8,007 bases of DNA from Candidatus Pelagibacter sp. (GTDB lineage: Bacteria > Pseudomonadota > Alphaproteobacteria > Pelagibacterales > Pelagibacteraceae), in assembly GCA_017880265.1 (NCBI GenBank), contig JAFJTK010000062.1, forward strand, positions 1 to 8,007, written 5' to 3'. Positions 1 through 5,471 of this stretch are shown here, piece by piece; position 1 is the stretch's first letter; every line of letters starts with the position of its first letter. The position numbers were made by a program, and so were the translations under genes. The notes under the pieces are model-generated. The model was not told where the DNA came from and did no database searches. It saw only the letters and a list, made by a program, of their open reading frames with translations.

Positions 1-2
1 TA

Positions 3-1037
3 TTAATAATAGTTAAAATTGTCCAAGGTGTGCTTGCAAACTCAAAATTAGAAAAAAGATATTCTGAATGGTTGTCTGACAAAACAATAAGTCCAGGAAT
101 GCAAACTAAAAATTATATTTTAAGTACTGTTTTTGCATCAGTAATAATGTTCTTTTCAGTAGTTCATTATAGTTTTCCTGGACTAATAAATGTAATGAAT
201 GAATTTCCAACTCATCCAGATATTCGCTTAACTTCAATTGCATGGGTTGAAACAGTTTTTAATTATGCTGTTTTAAAAGGTGATGCTTTATTTACAGCAA
301 TTACAATAGGAATAAGATCAGTATTAGATTTCTTAGAGTTGTTGTTTGTTAAAACTCCATGGATAGTAATTATTACTACAATTGTGACATTAACAGGACT
401 GTCAGCAGGTCCTAGAGCAGCAATTTATTCTGCAGGTTTTTTAAGTTACATGGGTTTTTTAGGTTTTTGGGTTAAAGCAATGACTACCCTTGCTTTACTT
501 GGAACGGCTGCAATTTTAAGTATTGCAATTGGTATTCCCCTTGGAATTTTTTGTGCAAGACGTCAAAGATTTTATTCAATGATAAGACCTATTATGGATT
601 TCATGCAAACGATGCCAGCTTTTGTATTTATGATCCCAGTTATTGCTTTTTTTGGAACTGGAAAAGTTGCAGCAGTTATCATTACCATGATTTTTGGTGG
701 AACACCTGTTGTGAGATTAACTGTACTTGGCCTAAGAGGAGTTCCAGAAACTATTCGAGAAGCTGCAATAGCTTATGGTGCAAGTAAATGGTATTTACTT
801 AGAAAGGTAGATCTGCCTTTGGCTACTCCATCAATACTAGCAGGTGTTAACCAAACAGTAATGTTAAGTTTAGCAATGGTAGTTGTTGCATCTCTAATTG
901 GAGCAAAAGGACTAGGTCAAGATGTATTGGAGGCTCTACAGTATGCAAATGTAGGCCAAGGTATACTTGCAGGTGTTGCAATATTATTTGTAGCGTTAAT
1001 TTTAGATCGTGTGGTTCAAGGTAAAAAAAGAGTTTAA
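3..1037 (+). CDS. proW: Glycine betaine/proline ABC transporter permease (ProW type), 5'-truncated by window edge
   Basis: Inner-membrane permease subunit of a glycine betaine/proline (quaternary amine) ABC importer, expected to work with a ProV-type ATPase and a ProX-type binding protein, neither of which is in the window. Numbering from the GTG at position 30, the protein shows several hydrophobic spans, the ProW-typical stretch MDFMQTMPAFVF (about 189-200), GGTPVVRLTVLGLRGVPE (223-240), the ATPase-coupling EAA loop with E244, A245, A246 and G250 followed by LP at 262-263, and AGVNQTVMLSLAMVV (271-285). The reading frame stays open from the GTG back to position 3, encoding LIIVKIVQG. That resembles the closing helix of a permease domain such as this protein's own ILDRVVQG near residues 324-331. 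The GTG is therefore probably internal, and the visible part may be the second half of a fused two-domain permease. Family call is firm; the fusion is inference from nine codons. Confidence 0.9.
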   Translation, partial: LIIVKIVQGVLANSKLEKRYSEWLSDKTISPGMQTKNYILSTVFASVIMFFSVVHYSFPGLINVMNEFPTHPDIRLTSIAWVETVFNYAVLKGDALFTAITIGIRSVLDFLELLFVKTPWIVIITTIVTLTGLSAGPRAAIYSAGFLSYMGFLGFWVKAMTTLALLGTAAILSIAIGIPLGIFCARRQRFYSMIRPIMDFMQTMPAFVFMIPVIAFFGTGKVAAVIITMIFGGTPVVRLTVLGLRGVPETIREAAIAYGASKWYLLRKVDLPLATPSILAGVNQTVMLSLAMVVVASLIGAKGLGQDVLEALQYANVGQGILAGVAILFVALILDRVVQGKKRV

Positions 1038-1046
1038 TAAAACTTA

Positions 1047-1652
1047 ATGGAATATTTACTATTAGGTTTTTTTACTGGTATAAGCCTTATTCTAGCAATA
1101 GGAGCTCAAAATATATTTGTAATAGAACAAGGATTAAAAAAACAGCATATATTTTTAGTCTGTTTAATTTGTTCTTTATCTGATTTAATTTTAATATTTT
1201 TAGGAATATTTTTATTTCATTATTTTATTCAATATTTTAATTCAACGATTGAATTAATATTTAACATCTTGTTAATAATTTTTTTACTTCATTTTATTTA
1301 TTCAAAAATAAAAGTTTATAACTCAAGCATAAATTTTAATACTGATACTAAAAATATTTCAAAATTAAATATCTTATTAAAAACACTTGGATTTACTTAT
1401 CTAAATCCTCATGTTTATTCAGATACAGTTTTTTTTCTTGGAAATTTTTCAAAAAATTTTTTAGTAAATGATAAGATCATATTTGGGATAGGAGCGTCAG
1501 TTGCTTCTTTTTTATTTTTCTTTTTAATAGGATATTTGTCTAAATTTTTATCAAAGTACGCTCAAAGACAAAATATTTGGAAAACAATAAACTTATTTAT
1601 TATTGTTTTTATGAGTGCTTTAACAGTGTTTATATTTCTCAATCTATTTTAG
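1047..1652 (+). CDS. argO: LysE/ArgO-family amino-acid exporter
   Basis: Predicted inner-membrane exporter of a basic or related amino acid (LysE/ArgO/RhtB superfamily). The 201-residue length fits the family. Visible hallmarks are the N-terminal GAQNIFVIEQGLKKQH (about 19-34), which matches the ArgO/LysE GAQN-F-L-QGL motif, and TLGFTYLNPHVYSDTV (about 113-128), matching the conserved LNPHVY-DT segment. Six hydrophobic spans are plausible: two before a short polar linker around residues 90-108, the rest after it. The ATG lies 9 bases after the permease stop, so co-transcription with the betaine permease is likely; no Shine-Dalgarno is evident. The gene is far more AT-rich than its neighbour (about 14% G+C over 1141-1320, my count, against 35% at 841-900), partly because of Phe/Ile/Leu/Asn/Lys codons. 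Its stop overlaps the convergent gene by 4 bases. Substrate (Arg, Lys or another) cannot be read from the sequence. Confidence 0.88.
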   Translation: MEYLLLGFFTGISLILAIGAQNIFVIEQGLKKQHIFLVCLICSLSDLILIFLGIFLFHYFIQYFNSTIELIFNILLIIFLLHFIYSKIKVYNSSINFNTDTKNISKLNILLKTLGFTYLNPHVYSDTVFFLGNFSKNFLVNDKIIFGIGASVASFLFFFLIGYLSKFLSKYAQRQNIWKTINLFIIVFMSALTVFIFLNLF

Positions 1653-1840
1653 AGGTTACAAGTCATATCTTGTCCACAACACAACGGTGATTTTATTTTA
1701 CCGTGGTCAGAGGGACATTTTGATATTTGAACTTCACTTCCATCATCAAGTTTAAGCATGTCATTTACAAGAGGCTCATTACATTTTCCGCAAGTAGCAT
1801 TAACTGACATTCCACATTTTGAACATTCGTAAGTTGCCAT
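1649..1840 (-). CDS. Small cysteine-rich metal-binding protein (zinc-ribbon / desulforedoxin-like)
   Basis: A 63-residue soluble protein with eight cysteines: C6-x2-C9, C17-x2-C20, C42, the vicinal pair C54-C55, and C61, plus H46. The start (YECSKCGMSV) and end (LCCGQDM) resemble the two halves of the desulforedoxin/rubredoxin-like iron site, Y-C-x2-CG ... CCG-x2-M. The middle holds a second CxxC and a C/H pair that could form another site. It could therefore bind zinc, iron or both; the sequence alone does not decide. It lies 13 bases after the HisD-like gene stop and has a strong AAGGAG site 6 bases before its ATG, so it is very likely translated from the same message. Function is unknown. 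An accessory role for the dehydrogenase, for example metal delivery, is conjecture. Its stop codon overlaps the convergent exporter gene. Confidence 0.82.
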   Translation of the reverse strand: MATYECSKCGMSVNATCGKCNEPLVNDMLKLDDGSEVQISKCPSDHGKIKSPLCCGQDMTCNL

Positions 1841-1846
1841 ATGATT

Positions 1847-1852
1847 CTCCTT
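1847..1852 (-). promoter_or_regulatory. Shine-Dalgarno site of the small cysteine-rich gene
   Basis: On the minus strand this reads AAGGAG, 6 bases before the ATG at 1840. It is one of the few strong ribosome-binding sites in a window where most starts lack one. It nearly abuts the stop codon of the preceding HisD-like gene (1854-1856), which supports coupled but independently strong translation, and it supports the chosen start. Confidence 0.75.
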
Positions 1853-1853
1853 T

Positions 1854-3140
1854 TTATTGACTATACCCGTATTTCTTTAATCTTACATCCCCAGTTCTTG
1901 CATGTGCTTCCATTCCTTCATATCTTGAAATTCTAGCAGCTGCAGCACCAACTAATTCAGTAGATTCTTTAGTCATTCTTTGAAAACTTAATGTTTTAAC
2001 AAACTTACCCACAAAAAGACCACCAGTATATCTTCCTGCACCTTTCGTTGGCAATATATGGTTTGTTCCAGAACATTTGTCACCATAAGCAACTGTTGTT
2101 TCTTCACCAATAAATAAAGAACCGTAGTTTGTTAATCTTTCGTGAAACCACTGTAAGTTTTCAGTTTGAACCTCTAAGTGCTCAGGTGCGTACTCGTCAC
2201 TAATCTTAACCATTTCTTCGTCGGTATCACAAAGAATTACCTCTCCATAATCCCTCCATGCTGCATCAGCATTTGTTCTTGGAACTTCTGGAAGTTCTGC
2301 GATTAATTCAGGTACTCTTTTCATAACTTTTTCAGCAAGATCTTTACTTGTTGTGTACAACCAACAAGGTGAATTATATCCATGCTCAGCTTGACCAACT
2401 AAGTCAACAGCTACAATCTCAGGATCAGCTTTAGCATCCGCAATAATTCCAATTTCTGTAGGACCTGCGAATAAATCAATTCCAACTTTACCAAACAAAA
2501 TTCTTTTAGCTTCCGCAACAAATTGATTACCAGGACCAACAATAATATCAGCTGGTGGATTATTAAATAAACCATTTGTCATTGCAGCAATCGCTGGAAC
2601 TCCACCTAAATTTAAGATTACATCAGCTCCACATAAATCAGCAGTATAAACAATTGTTGGATGAGCTCCCACACCTTCTTTTGGAGGACTACAAGCAATT
2701 ACATTTTTAACACCTGCTACTTTTGCAGTTGTAACACTCATGACAGCAGATGCTATATGAGCATATCTCCCACCAGGTACATAACAGCCAGCAGTGTTTA
2801 CTGGAACAAGCTTTTGTCCAGCAAATAATCCTTCTGACAATTCTACTTCAAAATCTTGACCGTAGTTTTTTAATTGAGCTTCAGCAAATTTTCTAACTCT
2901 ATCGTATGAAAATTGGACGTCATCTTTAGTTTTTTGATCAAGTGTTTTTTTGATTTCTTCAATTCTCTCTTTGGAAACAATAATATCACCATCATATTTA
3001 TCAAATTTTTTAGTTAAATCGATACAGCCTTGTTCTTTAGTAGTTTCAATATCTTTTAAAAGATCCTGAACTATTCCAGTTGTTTTTGTGTCATCTGTAG
3101 ATGATGTTTTAGGTGATTTTTTTAAATATTGTATTGCCAT
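1854..3140 (-). CDS. Histidinol dehydrogenase (HisD)-family NAD-dependent dehydrogenase, HpsN-like paralog
   Basis: A 428-residue zinc- and NAD-dependent alcohol dehydrogenase of the HisD fold, close to the usual family length of about 430. HisD catalytic features are all visible: zinc ligands Q250 and H253 in GQAEHG, D354 in YGDKCSGTNH, H413 in EAHARTGD, and the general-base pair E320-H321 in APEHLEVQ. The nucleotide-region motif AGCYVPGGRYAH (117-128) and VGPGNQFVAEAKR (201-213) are intact. Several motifs differ from biosynthetic HisD and resemble the paralog group that includes sulfopropanediol 3-dehydrogenase HpsN: the opening MAIQYLKK, NYGSLFIGEETTVAYGDK (338-355), RYTGGLFVGKFVKT (370-383) and the closing VRLKKYG. 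No other his gene is nearby. The likely reaction is two-step oxidation of a terminal alcohol to a carboxylate; the substrate (DHPS or another polyol) is inference. The ATG is supported by AAAGGA 8 bases upstream. It lies between a Pta-like gene and a small cysteine-rich gene on the same strand. Confidence 0.9.
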   Translation of the reverse strand: MAIQYLKKSPKTSSTDDTKTTGIVQDLLKDIETTKEQGCIDLTKKFDKYDGDIIVSKERIEEIKKTLDQKTKDDVQFSYDRVRKFAEAQLKNYGQDFEVELSEGLFAGQKLVPVNTAGCYVPGGRYAHIASAVMSVTTAKVAGVKNVIACSPPKEGVGAHPTIVYTADLCGADVILNLGGVPAIAAMTNGLFNNPPADIIVGPGNQFVAEAKRILFGKVGIDLFAGPTEIGIIADAKADPEIVAVDLVGQAEHGYNSPCWLYTTSKDLAEKVMKRVPELIAELPEVPRTNADAAWRDYGEVILCDTDEEMVKISDEYAPEHLEVQTENLQWFHERLTNYGSLFIGEETTVAYGDKCSGTNHILPTKGAGRYTGGLFVGKFVKTLSFQRMTKESTELVGAAAARISRYEGMEAHARTGDVRLKKYGYSQ

Positions 3141-3148
3141 TGATTGTG

Positions 3149-3154
3149 TCCTTT
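3149..3154 (-). promoter_or_regulatory. Shine-Dalgarno site of the HisD-like gene
   Basis: Minus-strand AAAGGA, 8 bases before the ATG at 3140. It fixes the start of the dehydrogenase and fits the family's N-terminal opening MAIQYLKK. Confidence 0.7.
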
Positions 3155-3163
3155 ATTTTAAGA

Positions 3164-3216
3164 AGACTTTAATAAAGTATATAGCGTTTTATTTCAATGT
3201 TTTAAAAGTAAAGTCT
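3164..3216. repeat. Inverted repeat upstream of the HisD-like gene, possible operator
   Basis: AGACTTTA at 3164-3171 and its perfect reverse complement TAAAGTCT at 3209-3216 are separated by 37 bases. The left arm is also part of a tight palindrome, ACTTT-AAT-AAAGT (3166-3178), so the hexamer TAAAGT occurs at 3173-3178 and 3209-3214. The predicted -10 element lies inside the small palindrome. The arrangement is compatible with a repressor or activator site but is AT-rich and unproven. The right arm falls within the possible 29-codon ORF. Confidence 0.3.
3169..3197 (-). promoter_or_regulatory. Possible sigma70-type promoter for the HisD-like gene
   Basis: On the minus strand, TTGAAA (3197-3192) and TATTAA (3174-3169) are separated by 17 bases, about 28 bases before the dehydrogenase start codon. 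In such AT-rich DNA this match could arise by chance. It is favoured by the presence of a 61-base space after the preceding small ORF and a strong ribosome-binding site downstream. It would allow the dehydrogenase and the small cysteine protein to be expressed separately from the Pta-like gene. Confidence 0.35.
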
Positions 3217-3291
3217 GTAACCAATATTAACACTTACGGCACATAAAATAATAACCAAAAAATATAAACTTATATAATCAAAAGGCTTCAT
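3202..3291 (-). CDS. Possible 29-residue single-span membrane peptide
   Basis: An ATG-initiated, TAA-terminated frame of 29 codons in the gap between the Pta-like gene and the HisD-like gene. The peptide opens MKPFDYISLYFLVIILCAVS and ends GYRLYF. It has a short polar N-terminus (K2, D5), a hydrophobic stretch of about residues 6-24 long enough to cross the membrane, and a basic residue near the C-terminus (R26). It starts 15 bases after the Pta-like stop, a typical operon spacing here, and fills most of the otherwise longest intergenic gap. Against it: there is no Shine-Dalgarno, and T-rich DNA makes hydrophobic codons by chance. An open run of this length is not improbable at random. I do not recognise a family. 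Confidence 0.38.
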   Translation of the reverse strand: MKPFDYISLYFLVIILCAVSVNIGYRLYF

Positions 3292-3306
3292 GGGTATAAT
3301 TTAGAA

Positions 3307-4218
3307 TTAATCTAAAGCAACTACCGCTGCTGCAATAGAGGCTAATCTTGCTTGAGCTTCATCAGATCTACTTGTAATTACCACTGGAACTTTTCCACCA
3401 ACGACAACTCCTGCAGCACACGCTCCCATAAAATAAATCATCATTTTAACTAATCCATTTCCAGTTTCTACACTTGGAACTAATAATACATCTGCTTCAC
3501 CAGCAACTATGTTTTTAATTCCTTTTATAGCTGCAGATTTTTTTGAAATACTATTATCAAATGCAAGTGGTCCAAAAACATCAGCTTCTAAATTTTCATC
3601 TTTTGCTAATTTTGTAATTTCAGCTGCATCTAAAGAACTTGGAACACTTTCTAGAACCTCTTCAGTTGCTGATAAAACAGCTACTTTTGGTCTAGAAATT
3701 CCTATTCTATTTGAAAAATTTATTACATTTTTTAGAATATGCATTTTAGTTTTGACATTAGGCAAAACATTTAACGCACCGTCAGTGATGATTAAAGGTT
3801 TGTCATCTTTTGCAACTGTCATATGCCAGATGTGACTTAATCTTGTTTTGCCTAGCAAGTTATATTCTCGTTTTAAAACTTCTTTCATCAAGACATCTGT
3901 ATGAATATGACCTTTGACAATTATTTTTATTTTACCTTTGCTTGCAAGTTGTGCTGCTATTTTGGCTGTATTATTTTCAACAGGCTCATCAATAATTTCA
4001 AAATTTGAAATGTCCCATTTTAAATCTTCAGCACATTTTAGAATTTCTTTTTTGTCACCAATAAAAATAGGTTCAATTAAATTTTCTGCTACCGCATCTT
4101 GAACAGAAAGCATGGGCAATGGTTTTCCAGCATTTACAACTGCAACTTTTACACCTTTTTTTTCTTGAGCTTTATCTAACAGGTTATTTGGGCAAACTAT
4201 TTCTTTATTTGAAAGCAT
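3307..4218 (-). CDS. Phosphate acetyl/butyryltransferase (Pta/Ptb) family protein
   Basis: Predicted cytoplasmic acyltransferase interconverting acyl-CoA plus phosphate with acyl-phosphate plus CoA. About 303 residues, the size of a stand-alone PTA_PTB catalytic domain. Motifs, numbered from the TTG at 4224 (two residues before the ATG): KGHIHTD (104-110), RLSHIWHM (128-135), ITDGALNVLPN (146-156), GPLAFDN (218-224), VPSVETGN (249-256) and SRSDEAQARLAS (285-296), all characteristic of the family. The sequence most resembles the transferase half of proteins annotated as bifunctional enoyl-CoA hydratase/phosphate acetyltransferase, but no hydratase domain precedes it. I prefer the ATG at 4218 over the in-frame TTG at 4224; neither has a Shine-Dalgarno, and a perfect TATAAT just upstream suggests a nearly leaderless message. 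It is divergent from the epoxide hydrolase gene and heads the minus-strand run with the HisD-like dehydrogenase. No acetate kinase gene is present in the window, and acyl specificity is unknown. Confidence 0.88.
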   Translation of the reverse strand: MLSNKEIVCPNNLLDKAQEKKGVKVAVVNAGKPLPMLSVQDAVAENLIEPIFIGDKKEILKCAEDLKWDISNFEIIDEPVENNTAKIAAQLASKGKIKIIVKGHIHTDVLMKEVLKREYNLLGKTRLSHIWHMTVAKDDKPLIITDGALNVLPNVKTKMHILKNVINFSNRIGISRPKVAVLSATEEVLESVPSSLDAAEITKLAKDENLEADVFGPLAFDNSISKKSAAIKGIKNIVAGEADVLLVPSVETGNGLVKMMIYFMGACAAGVVVGGKVPVVITSRSDEAQARLASIAAAVVALD

Positions 4219-4226
4219 AAACAATG

Positions 4227-4234
4227 ATTATAAT
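4227..4234. promoter_or_regulatory. Divergent -10 element ATTATAAT between the Pta-like and epoxide hydrolase genes
   Basis: The 8-base sequence ATTATAAT is its own reverse complement and contains a perfect TATAAT on each strand: 4232-4227 reading minus, 4229-4234 reading plus. The 62-base space between the two divergent start codons must contain both promoters if these genes have their own. On the minus strand the element sits about 8 bases before the preferred ATG at 4218, implying transcription start at or next to the start codon. I find no convincing -35 for either direction, and other AT-rich -10-like words lie at 4249-4256. Confidence 0.4.
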
Positions 4235-4280
4235 TAAATTTTAAAATGTATATAGTAGATTTTATTATTTTTGATATTAA

Positions 4281-5471
4281 ATGATTAAAGAATTCAACAT
4301 TAATTTTACTAAAAAAGAAATATCTTTAATTTATCAGAAAGTAAAAGACTATCCTTGGGACTCTATTTCTAATTTAAATAAATGGGATCATGGAACCAAT
4401 AAAAAATATCTAAAAGAATTATGTAAATATTGGGTTTCAGATTTTGATTGGAAAAAACAACAAACAAAACTTAATAAATTTTCAAATTTTACCACAACTG
4501 TAGATGGAGATAAAATTCATTTCATAAAAGAACAAGGAAGTAGTCCAAATTCTGTTCCTTTATTATTAATGCATGGATGGCCAGGTTCTATAGTTGAGTT
4601 TTTAGATATTATAGAAAAACTTGCCCATCCTGAAAAATTTGGAGGGGATAAAAAAAACTCATTTGATGTAATAGTTCCTTCTTTACCTGGATTTGGTTTT
4701 TCTAATAATCTGGCTAAACCAATTGGTCCAAGAAAAATGGCTAAAATATTTAATAAACTTATGACAAAAAATCTTAAGTATAAAGAATACATTGCTCAAG
4801 GTGGGGATTGGGGTGCAACAATTGCTAATTGGCTTGGTTATGATCATTCAAAGTTTTGTAAAGCAATTCATATAAATTGTCTGACTATGCGCCATCCAGA
4901 AGGCCCACAATCTTCTGAAGAAAAAAAATGGCAAAAAAGATTTGATAAAGATCAAATTATGGAGGATGGGTACAGAACACAACAAGCAACTAAACCGCAA
5001 ACATTAAGTTATGGATTAATGGATAGTCCAGTTGGAATAGCTGCTTGGATAATGGAGAAGATATATTCTTGGTCTGATCTTAAGAATGGCAAAATTGAGA
5101 GTGTTTATTCTAAAGATCAACTATTAACAAATATTATGGTTTATATTTTAACAAAAACCTTTGCTTCATCGACATGGATTTATTATGGAAGAAGAGAAGA
5201 AGGGGGTAGATTTTTTCCACAAAATTTTAAAAAGATAGAAATTCCAACAGCTGTAGCAAAATTTCCTGCTGAAATGTCTGAGTGGCCACCAAGATCTTAT
5301 GTAGAAAGAATTTTTAATATTAAACAATGGTCAGAAATGCCAGTAGGTGGTCATTTTGCTGCTTGGGAAAAACCAGATTTACTCGTGAATGATATTATAA
5401 AATTCTTAAGAAGTTTAAGATATGATCCATACGATGAAAGAGGTGGTCAGTTTAGTCATTTAAAATTTTGA
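4281..5471 (+). CDS. Epoxide hydrolase (EHN domain plus alpha/beta-hydrolase fold)
   Basis: A 396-residue cytoplasmic hydrolase expected to open epoxides to vicinal diols, related to microsomal-type and fungal epoxide hydrolases. The N-terminal roughly 110 residues match the EHN region (W26, W35, the YLKELCKYW stretch at 43-51, FDW at 55-57). The core has the oxyanion-hole motif HGWPG (98-102), PSLPGFGFS (133-141), the nucleophile D176 in GGDWG, Y231 and Y301 or Y302 as epoxide-polarising tyrosines, and the charge-relay residues E331 (in FPAEM) and H358 (in GGHFAAWEKP). The 27-residue E-to-H spacing equals that of mammalian microsomal epoxide hydrolase by my recollection. The catalytic set is complete, with no signal peptide or membrane anchor. 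It has no Shine-Dalgarno, and its last 20 bases overlap the convergent ABC ATPase gene. The natural epoxide is unknown; detoxification or catabolism are both possible. Confidence 0.92.
   Translation: MIKEFNINFTKKEISLIYQKVKDYPWDSISNLNKWDHGTNKKYLKELCKYWVSDFDWKKQQTKLNKFSNFTTTVDGDKIHFIKEQGSSPNSVPLLLMHGWPGSIVEFLDIIEKLAHPEKFGGDKKNSFDVIVPSLPGFGFSNNLAKPIGPRKMAKIFNKLMTKNLKYKEYIAQGGDWGATIANWLGYDHSKFCKAIHINCLTMRHPEGPQSSEEKKWQKRFDKDQIMEDGYRTQQATKPQTLSYGLMDSPVGIAAWIMEKIYSWSDLKNGKIESVYSKDQLLTNIMVYILTKTFASSTWIYYGRREEGGRFFPQNFKKIEIPTAVAKFPAEMSEWPPRSYVERIFNIKQWSEMPVGGHFAAWEKPDLLVNDIIKFLRSLRYDPYDERGGQFSHLKF

Noticed and set aside
551..787. Second plus-strand frame of about 78 codons inside the betaine permease
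   Set aside because: Out-of-frame shadow rich in Cys, Tyr and Ser with no family resemblance; the permease frame there carries conserved motifs.
1683..1704. ACGGT ... ACCGT inverted repeat near the end of the small cysteine gene, considered as a terminator for the exporter
   Set aside because: It lies within codons for conserved residues (DHGKIKSP region), has only a 5-bp stem and lacks a T-run on either strand.
1854..3140. Assigning the HisD homologue to histidine biosynthesis
   Set aside because: No other his gene is adjacent, and several conserved blocks read like the catabolic HpsN-type paralogs instead; the catalytic fold alone does not establish the histidine role.
3300..3316. Short inverted repeat TTTAGA-ATTAA-TCTAAA over the stop codon of the Pta-like gene
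   Set aside because: Six A/T-rich base pairs with no G+C stem and no T-run after it in the minus direction; too weak for a terminator and expected by chance at this composition.
3509..3835. Plus-strand open frame of about 108 codons opposite the Pta-like gene
   Set aside because: Antisense shadow of a strongly supported family gene, with no recognisable domain or ribosome-binding site.
4219..4224. TTG at 4224 as start of the Pta-like gene
   Set aside because: An ATG occurs two codons later, neither has a ribosome-binding site, and TTG is the rarer initiator; the extra two residues add no conserved feature.
4517..4792. Minus-strand open frame of about 91 codons opposite the epoxide hydrolase
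   Set aside because: Lies across the HGWPG and GFGFS catalytic region of the sense gene; its apparent order reflects the sense codons.
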